The notes: generated by a model not told the origin, from the sequence alone. 64,000 bases of DNA from Chionoecetes opilio (GCA_016584305.1 JACEEZ010002646.1:290888-354887); one strand, 5' to 3'; shown: positions 1-10,593, numbered from the stretch's first letter. Numbers and translations: made by a program.

Positions 1-217
1 CTATCCAAGTCGTTGATGCAAATCAAAAATAGTAATGGATCCAAAACAGACCCTTGTGGCACCCTACTTGTTACCTGCCCCCATTATTTTTAGAACCATT
101 AATTGTTAATTGGATCCTTTGTTGCCTATCATTTAGCCAAGATCTAATCCAACGAAGAACCTTCCCATCTATTCCATGTGCCTTAACCTTATTTAAGTAT
201 CTCGTGTGGTACCTTAT

Positions 218-366
218 CGCACTGATATTACAAACACCAGCTGCCTTTCCTCCCCTCAACTTTGCTACAGCCTCTCTGACTTCGTCAAGAGAGGGTGCAG
301 TTTCGTCAATGGGAGGATCGGCATCCACTGCCCGTAATCCAGTGGTGTGAAGCTGCTCAGTTGGAG
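218..366 (-). mobile_element. RTE-like LINE fragment spliced into the CR1 element
   Basis: On the minus strand this piece encodes residues closely matching the RTE-like element at 36210-36356 on the + strand, including the words AVAKLRGGKAAGVCNIS and DADPPI. At its left edge the reading frame continues into CR1 reverse transcriptase (NKVKAHGIDGKVLRWIRSW) without a stop, giving an 85-residue chimeric ORF at 328-71. The junction is near 215-219. It is too short to be functional. It most likely arose by template switching or by recombination between elements. Confidence 0.8.
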
Positions 367-639
367 TTTGGAGTCTCAGTTCTTTGTCATAGCCGACATA
401 AAATAAACGGTAAATAGCCGATCAGCTAGGCGAGGTAAGGCTTGGCGATCAGCTAAACTACGTCACAACCAATCACAGCGCGTTCCGCGGCCACGTCATA
501 TTTAAGACACAAAAAGTGCATAGATCTCATTCATGGTGCATTTTTAACCAAAATTAATATGAGTACTGTGATATGTAGCTTATATTGCATCCAAAGCTTC
601 TTAATACTCCACGTTTTAGGGGTGAGTAAACGGGTCCAT
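367..639. other. unassigned insert inside the CR1 element
   Basis: These 270 bases have no counterpart in the intact CR1 at 15-18.8 kb. They hold a CCAAT-like stretch (near 470) and an AT-rich ATATTTAAG (near 496), which look promoter-like, but there is no ORF and no terminal repeat. CR1 similarity resumes near 640. The same sequence recurs at 40362-40634. I cannot assign it. Confidence 0.4.
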
Positions 640-982
640 TCCCTAGTGTTTGTTTTATAGACCTGAAAGAATCTATTAGGGTCGGTCTTTGCCTTGCCAC
701 TTTGCCAGCAACCTTAATCTCATAATTGTTCTATGCTGTTCTTGTTAACGTTTTCACTGTCCTAACCATCACATTATACTGATCTCTGCTCACCTATCCT
801 ACCTTGACCCTTATGTACATGTTTCTTTTTAGTCCTATGTTGTGTTTTAAACTCGCAGTCATCCATTTGGGGTCGTTTTCCCTTGATCTTATCGCCCTAT
901 AAGGAATATTCTTTTTCTGACCTGCAATTAAATTGCTGACAAAGAATGCATAATCCTCTTTAGCACTGACCTCACTGACACC

Positions 983-1930
983 TCACTCCGTCCCGACCTC
1001 AGACCCTATTTTCCCATCCATCCTACATCCACAGTTAATCCCTTCCTGGTGTCTTCTTAATCTTGCATAATTAGCCTTTCTGAAGTCAGGTATTCTATGC
1101 TTATTAACACTTCTAGATCCTACTTCCCATTTTATGCAAAACCTAATTTCACAATGATCGCTATTACGTATCTGACCTCCAACTTCCACCTCTGTAACTA
1201 AATCTTCCCTGTTTGTTAGTAATAATTCTAGAATATTATCTCCTCTAGTAGGCTCCATGATTGCTTGCTTTAGGAAGTTATCCTGAACTAGCTTTAACAA
1301 TTCCTCTGCGTCATTGTCTCCTACAATTAAATCCCAGTCTATGTTCCTAAGATTAAAGTCTACCACGCATAATCGATTAAATCTGCAAGCCTTGCTTATT
1401 TCTTGCCATATAGGAACTGAGTCCTCTTTACATAAATTGGTAGGCCTGTACACTATACCCAAGACTATCTTATCAGTATCATCTCTAATTTCCACCCATA
1501 TAGACTCTACACTATCATCTGTTTTTATAATGTTAACACAACACTGCAGTGTATTCCTGCCATACAGTGCAACTCCTCTTCCTCTCCTACCTAACCTGTC
1601 CTTGCGAAATAACTTGTACCCCCTTATCTCAACTTCTGGATTAAATACTTTGCTTGTCATATCTAACCATCTTTCTGTTAATGCTATTATATCCAAATTG
1701 TCTACACTAGATGTTCCTCTCAGTAAATATATCTTGTTTAAAATACTCCTACAGTTTGTGTAATTAACCTTTAAGTTGCACTTCTTCATCTTGTCAATTT
1801 TCCCCCTAGCTGTATTTACACTGACTGTCTTTTTTAACCTTATCTTGTTCCTAATCCTACTGTCTTTCTTCCTGCCTTGACCAACTGTATTCATTCCTTG
1901 ACTATCATGATAACTGCTTTTCACCTTCAC
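983..1930 (-). pseudogene. CR1 LINE endonuclease domain, decayed
   Basis: This open stretch of 315 residues resembles the N-terminal half of CR1 ORF2. Apurinic-endonuclease-like landmarks are visible in order: VNYTNCRSIL near residue 54, IALTERWLDM near residue 81, GIVYRPTNL near residue 157, VVDFNLRNIDWD near residue 187 and NSDHCEIRF near residue 256. Compared with the copy at 16572-18155, the Gly of the GDFN motif is missing through an in-frame codon loss, and TETW has become TERW. With the reverse transcriptase also broken, the element must be inactive. Confidence 0.8.
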
Positions 1931-2362
1931 ACCCTCCTGGCCTCTAAAATAACCCTGACCCCCATCTCACTCTCAACTCTCCACGCCAACAAACCCACCC
2001 CCCTATGAGAGAGGTGTACCCCTTCCGTGGCATACAGGTGGTCCTTGCCGAAGAATCTGGCCCAGTTGTCAATAAACCACCACCTTTTCCCCATGCAATG
2101 ATCAGCCAACAAACTGTTCACAGCAAAAAGCTTCAGACCACCATCCCGGTCCCCCAGACCTACCCGGCAAGATGCCACACACAACAGGGGTACCTCCAAG
2201 GTCCCTAGCCCTGCCTAGGGCCTCCTTGTACCTGCTTAAGAGCTCCTGTCTCCCGACCCTGCCTATATAATTCCCTCCTGCACTAATACATACAGTGGGC
2301 GCTAATCCCTCCCCGGCCAGAACACTCCCCAGCCTCCCATATCCCTTATCCCCACTCCACAA
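1927..2362 (-). pseudogene. CR1 ORF1 SGNH-esterase remnant, frameshifted
   Basis: Two overlapping frames (2362-2102 and 2199-1927) together cover part of the SGNH-hydrolase domain found in many CR1 ORF1 proteins. The block with the conserved Asn is visible as SAGGN in the first frame. The C-terminal catalytic block appears as EGVHLS in the second, where the better copy at 18236-18781 has DGVHFS. The frameshift and the Asp-to-Glu change indicate decay. Confidence 0.7.
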
Positions 2363-2408
2363 AAACAGGCAAGCGTCCTATTCTTCCTATCTCTGATATA
2401 TCTACTTA

Positions 2409-3243
2409 AGGCGGCGTCACACTAGCACTTTTTCAGTCTAGTTAGACGATTTCCGTTGGTTTTTTCTCGTTCTGTCTAGTTTTTCCGTCTGAATCAGTCA
2501 GTCTGAGTCAGACGATCATGATCGTCTTCATGTGGAAAGTTGAAGAAGACTTTCATAGTCAAATCAAAATCCATAGTGATTACTTTAAGATATTTGATAT
2601 AAATTAGTAATTTTTTGCAAATTATAATTCAATACATTTGAAAGTATTAAAAAATATTCAAGTGACTATTGTACATGTAGATACATTTAAAAGCCGGTTC
2701 TATATAACAGCCAACAGTCTCTCGCATGACTCGATTGTTGTTTTTCTTCTTCTTCTTGTGACCTTTTCTGCTTATTATCGCTTTGTAGGTCGTCTGTCAA
2801 GCTCGTTGTTTCTTTTTCAAGACACACTCAAAATTTGTTTCTCACTCTTCAAAACTTCAACTTAAGATTATAGACGAAATGCTGTGGACACGTAGCTCAG
2901 AAGAATTTCTCGTTGAATGCATACGCGTGGCCACCCTTGTCTCTGGGACCACAGATCAGACTTGTACACCAAGAAGGCCTTGATATTCTAGGTCTTATCT
3001 AGGTCTTATTATATCTAGGTCGATATTAGGTTTACTATTGATAAATAATACACATAATTAAGTGTATACCAGCAATAGCTTGCCCTAGCGTCGGAGCCAT
3101 GTTTGTTTACAGTCGAAGGAACAGCTGACTGGTAGTGCAGGCGAACGATTGTGTGTGTGTGACGGCTTGCAGTCAGAAAATTGTTAGTTATTAGAAAGTT
3201 GCTGAAAAAACTAGACGGAAAAAGTGCTAGTGTGACGCCGCCT
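2409..3243. mobile_element. Harbinger-type MITE with TTA target duplication
   Basis: Near-perfect inverted termini start AGGCGGCGTCACACTAGCAC on the left and match the reverse complement on the right for about 26 bases. They are flanked by TTA on both sides (2406-2408 and 3244-3246). A 3-bp TTA/TWA duplication with such termini is typical of PIF/Harbinger elements. There is no transposase, only a short ORF of no recognisable family, so it is non-autonomous. A 16-bp palindrome centred at 2518/2519 lies inside. The element sits in the intron just before exon C and recurs at 42404-43239. Confidence 0.85.
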
Positions 3244-3415
3244 TTAGGAGTTGTCGTTTTCCATATTTGCCAGCGATCGATCAGCTGTTTCTAGAATATA
3301 AATAAATAAATATACAAACGCCAAAGCCATACCAAACTCGTAATAAATATCAAGATAAACAAACTATACGAGGGGAACAAAACAAGTCTAAACACGTGAT
3401 AATTCCTCGTTGCAG

Positions 3416-3620
3416 ACTTCTCTCAGCTTATCGTAACAAAATGTTGAAGATTCAACGTTTTAATGGCCCAGGGTTCAATGAGCTCCAGAAGAAGATCATC
3501 AAGAAGTACAGGCCTGCCAACTCCAACAACACCTTCCCCTTCCCGACCTTTCCAGAGTTTGTGCAATACGTGATCGACATGAGCGCTTCTTTCACCACCG
3601 GGAAGCAGTGGCGAGACAAT
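3416..3620 (+). CDS. carbohydrate sulfotransferase exon C (gene copy 1)
   Basis: This internal exon belongs to a Golgi-type carbohydrate sulfotransferase of the CHST8-14/HNK-1 family (Sulfotransfer_2), which transfers sulfate from PAPS to sugars. It begins after a 3' splice site (TTGCAG) with the last base of a split Arg codon. It then reads LLSAYRNKM, the 3'-phosphate-binding motif of the family, followed by NGPGFNELQKKIIKKYR, TFPEFVQYVID and KQWRDN before a GTGAGT donor. Phases match exon B before it and exon D after it. Exons A and B of this copy would lie left of the window. A near-identical exon is at 43415-43619 with five amino-acid changes. Confidence 0.93.
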
Positions 3621-3775
3621 GTGAGTGCTTGTGTCTACAATTAATAATTCTTGTTACCTGACCTTTGTGCGTGTGATTGTGGGGGGATTAGTCTAACATT
3701 GTGCTTTTTTTACCACTAAATACGACTTTTTTACGTGCGTCTTTTTACAACATTATGGGCTATATTTAAGAATTA

Positions 3776-4859
3776 AAGGACTGGCCAAGGGCACAACAAA
3801 AATGGGTAACACAAAGCCCGCTTAGTTGCCAGTCCCTATAAAGAAGACAGTAAGAGAATATAAGAGAATAAAATAAAAAAGAGGGGTGAGCCAATTTAGT
3901 TCGGGAGGTGTCTTGTTACTCTTCTTTTGAAAAGATTTAACTCATAGGAAAGTGGAAAAATAGAAACAGGAAGAGAGTTCCAGAGTTTACCAGTGAAAGG
4001 GATGAAAGAGTAAAGATACTGATTAACTCTTGCATTAGGAAGATGGACAGAATAGGGATGAGAATGAGTAGAAAGTCTTGTGCAGCGAAGCCGCGGGAGG
4101 GGGGGGAGGCATGCAGTTAGCAAGTTCAGAAGAGCAGTGAGCATGAAAATAACGGTAGAAGAGAGCAGGAGAAGCAACATTGCGTCGGTGATTTAAAGAT
4201 TGAAGACAGTCAGTCAGAGGAGGGGAGTTGATGAGACAAAAAGCTTTTGACTCAACCCTGTTTAGGAGAGCTGTATGAGTGGATTGTCCCCAATCATGTG
4301 AGACATACTCCATACATGGGCGGATAAGGCCCCTGTAGAGAGCAAGCAATTGGGAGGGAGAAAAAAAAGGACGCAGTCGCCACAGGACACCTAACTTCTT
4401 AGAAGCTGTTTTAGCAAGAGATGAGATGTGAGATTTCCAGTTCAGATTTTTAGTAAAGGATAGTCCTAGAATGTTCATTGTAGAAGGAGACAGTTGAGTG
4501 TCATTGAAGAAGAGGGGATAGTTATCTGATAGGTTTTGTCGAGTAGATAGGTAAAGAAATTGGGTTTTTGAGGCATTGAACAAAACAAGGTTTACTTTGC
4601 CCCAATCAGAAATTATAGAAAGATCAAAAGTTAGGCGCTCGGTGGTATCTCTCCGTGAATCACTTAGTTCCTGTTGAGTTGGACGTCTAATAAACGACGT
4701 TGAAAAATGCACGGTAGAATCATCAGCGTAGGAGTGGATAGGGCTTTGAGTTAGACTTAGAAGATCATTAATGAATAATAGAAAGAGAGTGGGTGATAGG
4801 ACAGAACCCTGGGGAACACCATTAGTGATAGATTTAGGAAAAGAACAATGTCCGTCTAC
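3776..4859 (-). pseudogene. jockey-like LINE, 3' half of reverse transcriptase
   Basis: The minus strand encodes a 288-residue stretch with NGVPQGSVLSPTLFLLFIND (motif around the polymerase palm), SYADDSTVHF (the YxDD catalytic box), WKSHISSLAKTASKKLGVLW and LIRPCMEYVSHDWG, followed by the 3' UTR ending near 3776. Five copies of this family are in the window, and this one is cut at its 5' side by the DNA element starting at 4860. A second frame (4180-3896) carries the C-terminus LFKRRVTRHLPN, so one frameshift is present near 4100. It lies in the intron after exon C. Confidence 0.85.
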
Positions 4860-5299
4860 CAGGGGCGGATTGGGTACCCTAAGCCAGCCCGGGACAGACA
4901 CCTACCGGTCCCGGCCCTATCTTGCAAACTTCAGTCATGAATAAAATGTAGTACCCCTAAATAAAAATAATATTACTTATTCTATTTCAAATAGGTATAA
5001 AGTAAAATGTTGAATACTCGGTATTCAAGCCAAAAAATATATCATATACACCACACTTGTAGGTATATTTGTTTCCATAGTTCTTGTATGAAAGTGCGTT
5101 TTCACAGTCTGAAAAGCTATTGAAGCAATAAGTCTAGATTCACGCAATAAACCCAGTCATTCACGAACCATTTTACAAAACATTTCAATTCAAACCAGCA
5201 AACTGGACATCAACACAGCTGCTGATCATCCCGCCACACTTGACTATAAATATTCACATTTATCATACTTCCCATCAATATAATCACTAATTTTGAAAT
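4860..5299 (+). mobile_element. left end of a DNA element with CAGGGGCGGATTGG terminus
   Basis: The sequence starts CAGGGGCGGATTGGGTACCC exactly where the minus-strand jockey copy breaks off. It is collinear with 48395-48880, where the same terminus is again followed by about 450 bp and then a + strand jockey LINE. CAGGG-type termini are common in hAT and related DNA transposons. No right terminus is found for this copy, because the following LINE is truncated at 6647. Confidence 0.6.
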
Positions 5300-6647
5300 T
5301 AGCATGAGTCTTTTCATTCAGTACTCATTACTTAGTGATTTCAATGTTCACCACCAGCTTTGGCTATCATCTTCTTTCACTGTCCAACCTGGTGAACAAG
5401 CCTACAATTTTTTATCCTCCAAGACCTAGAACAGTTGGTGCAGCACCCTACCTGTATTCCTGACCATCCACGGAGACACGCCCAACATTCTATACCTTTT
5501 CCTAACTACTAACCCTTTCTGCTTACTCTGTGAAACTATTCTCCCCGTTGGGTTCCTCCAATCACAATTATATTTCTGTAACTTGTCCTATCGCTCTGGT
5601 GCCGCCTCGGGACCCACCTAAGCGGAGGTGCTTCTGGCATTTCAACTCAGCTAAGTGGGAGGACCTAAGGCAGTACTACTCTGATTTTCCATGGAATAGA
5701 ATTATTGCCTCCATGTCAGAGACCCATCTCTTTGTGCAGAGCGCATAACTGAGGTCATAGTCTCTGTCATGGAGGCGTACATTCCACACATTTTCTCTAA
5801 TCCTAAAGCCCGTCCACTTTGATTTAACTCTGCTTGTTCACATGCTGTACAAGATAGAGAGGCGGCTCACAGACGGTACTGTAACCATCCATCTCCTGAA
5901 ACTCGTGCCCTCTATATTTCTGCCCATAATCATGCCAAATATTTTTTCAACTTACCAAAAACTCCTTCATTCATAGAAAATGTCAAAATTTTCTAAATCA
6001 AACTATAATCTCGTGACTTCTGGCATCTAGCTAAAAACATCTTTAGCAATTTGTGTCTTCTTCATCTTTCCCTCCTATCTTTCTCCCGGATGGCGCCACA
6101 GCTGTCTCATCTATTTCTAAAGCTGAACTTTGTGCTCAAACCTTTGCTAAAAATTCCAATCTGGTTGATGAATTCCTCCTCCATCCTATGACTATATTAT
6201 TAAGATCATTCGTAATGATGTTTTATTTGTCCTTTCTGGCCTAGATCCTAGGAAGGCTTACGGTCCTGATGGAATCCCTCCTATTGTTCTCAAAAACTGT
6301 GCTTCTGTGCTTGCACCCTGCCTGGTCAAACTTTTCCGTCTTTGTCTATCTACTTCCACCTTTCCTTGCTGGAAATTTGCTCACATTCAACCTGTCCCTA
6401 AGAAGGGTGACCGTTCTAAGCTTTCAAACTACCATTCTATAGCTTGGACTTCCTGCCTTTCTAACGTTTTTGAATCTATACTACTTAATAAGAATATTCT
6501 TAAGCATCTATCTGCTCACAATCTTCTATCTGATCGTCAGTACGGTTTCCGTAAAGGGCGATCTGATGGCGATATTCAAGCTTTCCTAACTGAATCTTGG
6601 TCATCCTCCTTTAGGGGTTTTGGTGAAACATTTGCCGATGCCCTTGA
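5300..6647 (+). pseudogene. jockey-like LINE fragment carried by the DNA element
   Basis: A weak endonuclease C-terminus (near 5338, the GDFNVHHQLW region by comparison with 48932) is followed by [20 protein letters not shown] and then reverse transcriptase pieces: IQPVPKKGDRSKLSNY, FESIL and LLSDRQYGFRKGRSDGD up to GFGETFADALD. Several stops and frameshifts break it. It ends abruptly at the small foldback at 6648, losing the whole palm and C-terminus. The homologous + strand element at 48900-51480 continues past this point. Confidence 0.8.
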
Positions 6648-6751
6648 CCATAGACCACTATATCTCTGGACTGTTAACGCGACAATGTTTTGAAATTGCC
6701 AGGCTGCATAGCGGCCTGCCCCGCCCGACAAAGAGACATAGTGGTCTATGG
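6648..6751. mobile_element. 104-bp foldback element
   Basis: Two 20-base arms, CCATAGACCACTATATCTCT at 6648-6667 and its reverse complement with one change at 6732-6751, enclose 64 bp. It marks the exact truncation point of the jockey fragment. It contains no coding potential and could fold into a hairpin. Confidence 0.65.
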
Positions 6752-7265
6752 ACTATCATATAGACTGGTTTATCAGTATATATGATATACTGTAATCCTC
6801 GTAAATGTTTGTTCTATAATATTATCAAATAAAAAACAGTAAAACACGCTAAAGAAATGCCATTACGCGACTCTGAAGAAATATGCATGAACTTAATATT
6901 CACTTCAACTCTTCGCCATTTAAAACTTTGCGAGTCAACTTTTATCATGAAGGGTATCAATAGAAGCGCAATTTTATTAGCTTTCCATTGATATATTTCG
7001 TTTTCGGATAAATGAATTAGAACCATGCATAAATTAGCGTTAAATAAATAAATAAAATCATCAATCGAATCGAATAACATACTAAACCGGAGAGAGGGAA
7101 GATATAAAAACTTGACCTTACAGCGCAGCTGCATGTGCAGCTGCACATGCAGGACAAGATCAAAGAGACATTGAGAGAAGGTGAGAATAAGACTAATAAG
7201 ATACACGAGAGGGTGACAGGATACAGTACAAACGCTCGGCCACGTTAAATTGATGCTCCCCACGT
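6752..7265. other. intron sequence, no recognised feature
   Basis: This is AT-rich intronic sequence without a supported ORF. The 228-residue minus-strand frame that crosses it overlaps the SINE and lacks any family motif. The only clear structure is the palindrome at 7129-7152. Confidence 0.5.
7129..7152. repeat. perfect 24-bp palindrome
   Basis: CTGCATGTGCAG is immediately followed by its exact reverse complement, with no spacer. It may be the remnant of a foldback element or a chance hairpin. Confidence 0.8.
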
Positions 7266-7505
7266 TAGGGGAGGCGGTGGCCGAGTGGTTAGCGTCTTGG
7301 AGTGCTGAACTCAATGTCCCAAGTTCGAATCCTGCCGGGGGCAACTCTTTCAAGAGCCTGGTAGGGGAGCAGAAGGTCCCGAGTTCAATTCTCATCAATG
7401 AGCAACTATCAAAGCCATTGTCGAGTGGCTGAAGCAACCCACATGCAGCATATACCTGTCTGCCGATTGCGAGTGTGATGGTGGACTCTAGGGGCTGCAT
7501 GCGCC
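7266..7505 (+). mobile_element. tRNA-derived SINE
   Basis: The head GGTGGCCGAGTGGTTAGCGT resembles the D-arm and A box of a Ser/Leu-type tRNA. AGTTCGAATCC about 50 bases on is a B box. A second B-box-like AGTTCAATTC follows near 7382, and an unrelated tail runs to the MITE at 7518. It is a SINE head rather than a tRNA gene because the acceptor stem does not close. Confidence 0.75.
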
Positions 7506-7517
7506 TTAACTGAAGAC

Positions 7518-8411
7518 CAGGACCGGTATTACCAAAACTTAATCATAGCTATGACAAATATTTATCATAACTCTTGGATATGATACATTTTTATCATACG
7601 CCATTTATCATAAGTTTGGAATCTAGCACAATTGTTTATCATAGGCGTCTGCTAAATATAGCGTCATTGTTTCTTTAAAATAGTTATATAATCAGTAAAT
7701 TCATCCTTTGACCACGTTTTATGGGTTGATACTTCTTCCCTTATGTTTATAACATGTTTAGGGCAGTGACACAGAGTAATGTAGTAATTCATTCCCGAAA
7801 ATAAAGCATATAGATGTACCGTTGAGCAGTATCTGTGTAAACACGAAACAGAGTTGCCAGATGGCGATGTTTTCGATCTAAAAGCTGTTTGTACAAAGTT
7901 GGTGAGGAACAATATGCCCTCACACGGTCTACTCGGTATTTCCTAATCAGCTATGCATCACTTAGCTCACTCAACACATCCCTATGTGGGCGAATATTCC
8001 TTCACTGAGGCTGTTATTGTGTCTCGGCCCTATTGACAGAAGGAAAGTTTATCATAGTCGCGCTAGAACTCGGTGAACTCACTCTTAGCCCTCACACGGT
8101 CTACTCGGTATTTCCTAATCAGCTGTGCATCACTCAGCTCACTCAACACATCCCTATGTGGGCGAATATTTCTTCACTGAGGCTGTTATTGTGTCTCGGC
8201 CCTGTTAACAGCTGGAAAGTTTATCATAGTCGCGGAGCCGTTATCATAGTCGCGCTAGAACTCGGTGAACCCACTCTTAGCCTCCCGCGCGGTTTGTGAT
8301 AGTCCCCCCACAATTTATGATATCCGCCAGCCAGTTGTGACTAAAATGGGCCATTTTGTCCAGCTATGATAAACGTTCTTAACTATGATCTCTTTGGTAA
8401 TACCGGCCCTG
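7518..8411. mobile_element. MITE with CAGGACCGGTATTACCAAA termini
   Basis: Inverted 19-base termini with one mismatch lie at 7518-7536 and 8393-8411. Subterminal regions on both sides repeat TTATCATA/TATGATAA words many times, as transposase-binding subterminal repeats do. No transposase is present. The flanks (CTGAAGAC, AACATCAC) do not form a clean target duplication. The middle holds a 172-bp tandem duplication. Confidence 0.75.
7916..8280. repeat. 172-bp tandem duplication inside the MITE
   Basis: The unit starting GCCCTCACACGGTCTACTCG at 7916 begins again at 8088. It includes the phrases CATCCCTATGTGGGCGAATA and CTGTTATTGTGTCTCGGCCC. The second unit has about 21 extra bases where GTTATCATAGTCGCG is repeated. 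Confidence 0.85.
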
Positions 8412-8960
8412 AACATCACAGAAAATGGAATCTTCATCTGAGACTACAGGTGTCACTATAAAAATCCAGCCTGCGCCACCATCGGGCGAGATCGACCAAC
8501 ATCAAGACTCTCCATATGCCTACAGGCGCTATAGGCTGCAACGTAAAAAAAAAAAAGAAATAAGGCTGTCCTCAGCCGTCCTCATTTATACAAACACAAG
8601 AACTAAGTGTATACCTAACCGTGTTACAAAAATTATCGTGGCACGAACATAAACATAATACATATAAATAACATCCATAAATCCACATATAAAATGAAAA
8701 ACATATACAGGGTGTAACACGAGTTTCTGCATATATTGACACAGGTGAAAGGACGGGTTATTCTAAGTAGAAAATGTTCTATACACATGTTTTTTGAAGC
8801 TTCCTTTAGACGTGATATGAAGTGAGAAAAATCACGGCGGCCAGCAATTTCACAGTGGTAGGCGACGTATGGAGGTATGCAGTGTGCACTCGCGGATGCC
8901 CCTCGGTGAAATTATGAATTATTTAATCATAATCTTTACTAGTAATGGACCATTACATTA
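8412..8960. other. intron sequence, no recognised gene
   Basis: A 75-residue frame at 8425 has no family features. An ACAGGGTGTAACACGAGTTT stretch near 8708 resembles the edge of a DNA element, but no partner end is seen. Confidence 0.4.
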
Positions 8961-9267
8961 TCTTATAACGACACAATTGGTATTAATGGACATGTTAGTT
9001 ACAAAGTCAGCAGTACATGAAAACAGCAGGGCTTTAACAAGCAATACTACAAAAGGCTACTTGGCATCGTGTCGGAGCGGGTGAGGGTTTGATTGACACA
9101 GCTGACCGGTAGGTAGTCTCGCACCATCCCTATCCGCTCCGCTCCTCACCCGCTCCGACATGATGCCAAGTAGCCTTTTACAGTATTGCTTATTAAGGCC
9201 CTGCTGTTTTGATGTACTGCTTATTTGGTAAATAACATGTCCATTAATACCAATTGTGGTATGATGT
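8961..9267. mobile_element. foldback MITE with about 130-bp arms
   Basis: The left arm (8961-9088, containing ACACAATTGGTATTAATGGA and GGCTACTTGGCATCGTGTCG) is repeated in reverse complement at 9137-9267, with a loop of about 48 bp. It lies about 90 bp upstream of exon D and includes no ORF. Confidence 0.8.
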
Positions 9268-9356
9268 TATTGTTATTTCCTTCAAGAAGGGTGTGTATGT
9301 GTATATGTATATGCGTGAGTGTGTCTTACTAATGGCTGGTGTGTGTGTGCGTGTAG

Positions 9357-9491
9357 GTGAAGTGTTGGACACCGTTCTGGGCGCAGTGTGACGTGTGCTC
9401 GATGGACTACAACGTCATCATGAAGCTGGAGACGATGACGGATGACGAAATGTTCCTCATCACTCTCTCTAACATGAAGAAACTCAAAAAG
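9357..9491 (+). CDS. carbohydrate sulfotransferase exon D (gene copy 1)
   Basis: This 45-codon, phase-0 exon sits between a GTGTAG acceptor and a GTGCGT donor. It encodes VKCWTPFWAQCDVC, then SMDYNVIMKLETMTDDEMF and ends LSNMKKLKK. In CHST8-14 proteins this part carries the C-x-PC-x-YD-x-I-x-K-x-ET signature that follows the W-x-P/W-x-D block at the end of exon C, and the order fits exactly. The Cys pair is kept and the family Tyr-Asp is present as DYN. Intron C-D is 5.7 kb. A (TC)n tract starts 5 bases after the donor. Confidence 0.93.
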
Positions 9492-9495
9492 GTGC

Positions 9496-9496
<1 letters not shown>

Positions 9497-9580
<84 letters not shown>

Positions 9581-9588
9581 GTATAGCA
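9497..9588. repeat. (TC)n microsatellite
   Basis: About 46 perfect TC units directly follow the exon D donor. Read in any frame they give long LS or ER repeats that are not proteins. Confidence 0.97.
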
Positions 9589-9695
9589 TTTAATTGTAGT
9601 TTTTCATGATAGTTTTCTTTCTCTCTTTCTTTCAATTTTTCTGTTTTTTCTGCATTATTACGAGCGAGTCCTCACTGGATACGGGATTTTTCTCA

Positions 9696-10593
9696 CTTAA
9701 AGTAATCGTCCAGACCCATTTTTTCTTTGCAGAATTATGTTGAATGTTCATTCAAAATACCTAATTCACAAAAAATTATTCATTTCCACGCCTTATTTCC
9801 CTAGAAACATGACTTTTGTAAAAGGCGCGGGAAAAACAACAGCCCCATTCCAGCCGTGGCGGGAAACTTGCTGGCGACGTCACACGAGTGAGCCTCCCAG
9901 CCCGGCCCTATACAAATACACGGAGACTCGGAGAAAAATGTAGTAGTACTTGGGGAATTTTGGGTGTTTCTGATTTTTTTTTTTTGCGATGTGGCATATA
10001 CTTGCATCCTTCATGGATACAGCAAGAAAGCTGTGCCTTTGCAGAGAGCTTAGCACCCATTTCTGATCTATTTGACCATGATAATGTCTGTGCAGCGCCT
10101 GGCAGTGGCGGGTGAGAGGAGCGCGGCTAGACAATGTGCTTCACACCGCGCTCCTCTCACCCGCCACTGTCAGGCGCTGCACAGACATTATCATGGTCAA
10201 ATAGGTCGGAAATGGGTGCTAAGCTCTCTGTAAAGGCACAGCTTTCTTGCTGTACCCATGAAGGATGCAAGTATATGCCATATCGCAAAAAAAATATATC
10301 AGAAACACCCAAAATTCCCCAAGTACTACATTTTTCTCCGTGTCTCCGTGTATTTGTATCAGGCAGGGCTGGGAGGCTCACTCGTGTGACGTTGCCGAGC
10401 CGTGGTGCGTCGTCTGCTGTCCGCCAGTTGGGTTTTGAGAGCTCGGGGAATTTACAGATTTTGAATGCGGATCATTTAAAAACGGGTGACTGGATGCAAA
10501 AAGTGACAACATATTGTTGATATACTCGATCATGGCTATATTTTGACTGCATTAAATCAGGAATGATGAAATGGTCTGGACGATTACTTTAAG
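9696..10593. mobile_element. 0.9-kb foldback DNA element
   Basis: Perfect 21-bp inverted termini (starting CTTAAAGTAATCGTCCAGAC) lie at 9696-9716 and 10573-10593. The interior is itself a long imperfect inverted repeat: about 9880-10117 is mirrored at 10140-10385, including TACACGGAGAC, TTGGGGAATTTTGGGTGTTT and ATTTCTGATCTATTTGACCA, with both arms reading ORFs on opposite strands by symmetry. No transposase. The left terminus recurs at 38551. Confidence 0.85.

Larger units (their letters stand above)
1..2390 (-). mobile_element. CR1-like LINE, left copy, cut by window start
   Basis: This is a degenerate non-LTR retrotransposon read on the minus strand. From right to left it carries remnants of an ORF1 esterase domain (about 2362-1927), an APE-type endonuclease (1930-983), a scrambled stretch (639-218) and a piece of the reverse transcriptase (217-1). 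It matches the better-preserved CR1 element at 15011-18785 in domain order and wording. About 650 bp of the reverse transcriptase N-terminal region is missing and is replaced by an RTE-like piece and unassigned DNA. It lies in the intron upstream of sulfotransferase exon C. The same structure recurs at 39996-42390, so it belongs to the large duplication. Confidence 0.85.

Noticed and set aside
7266..7340. Possible Ser/Leu-type tRNA gene
   Set aside because: A and B boxes are present, but there is no closed acceptor stem and a second B-box-like segment follows; typical of a SINE head.
6814..7500. 228-residue minus-strand ORF
   Set aside because: It crosses the SINE antisense, and its sequence has no domain or consistent composition.
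9282..9635. Arg-Glu and Leu-Ser repeat proteins on both strands (also near 29021, 33796 and 37695-38066)
   Set aside because: They are translations of (TC)n microsatellites in all frames.
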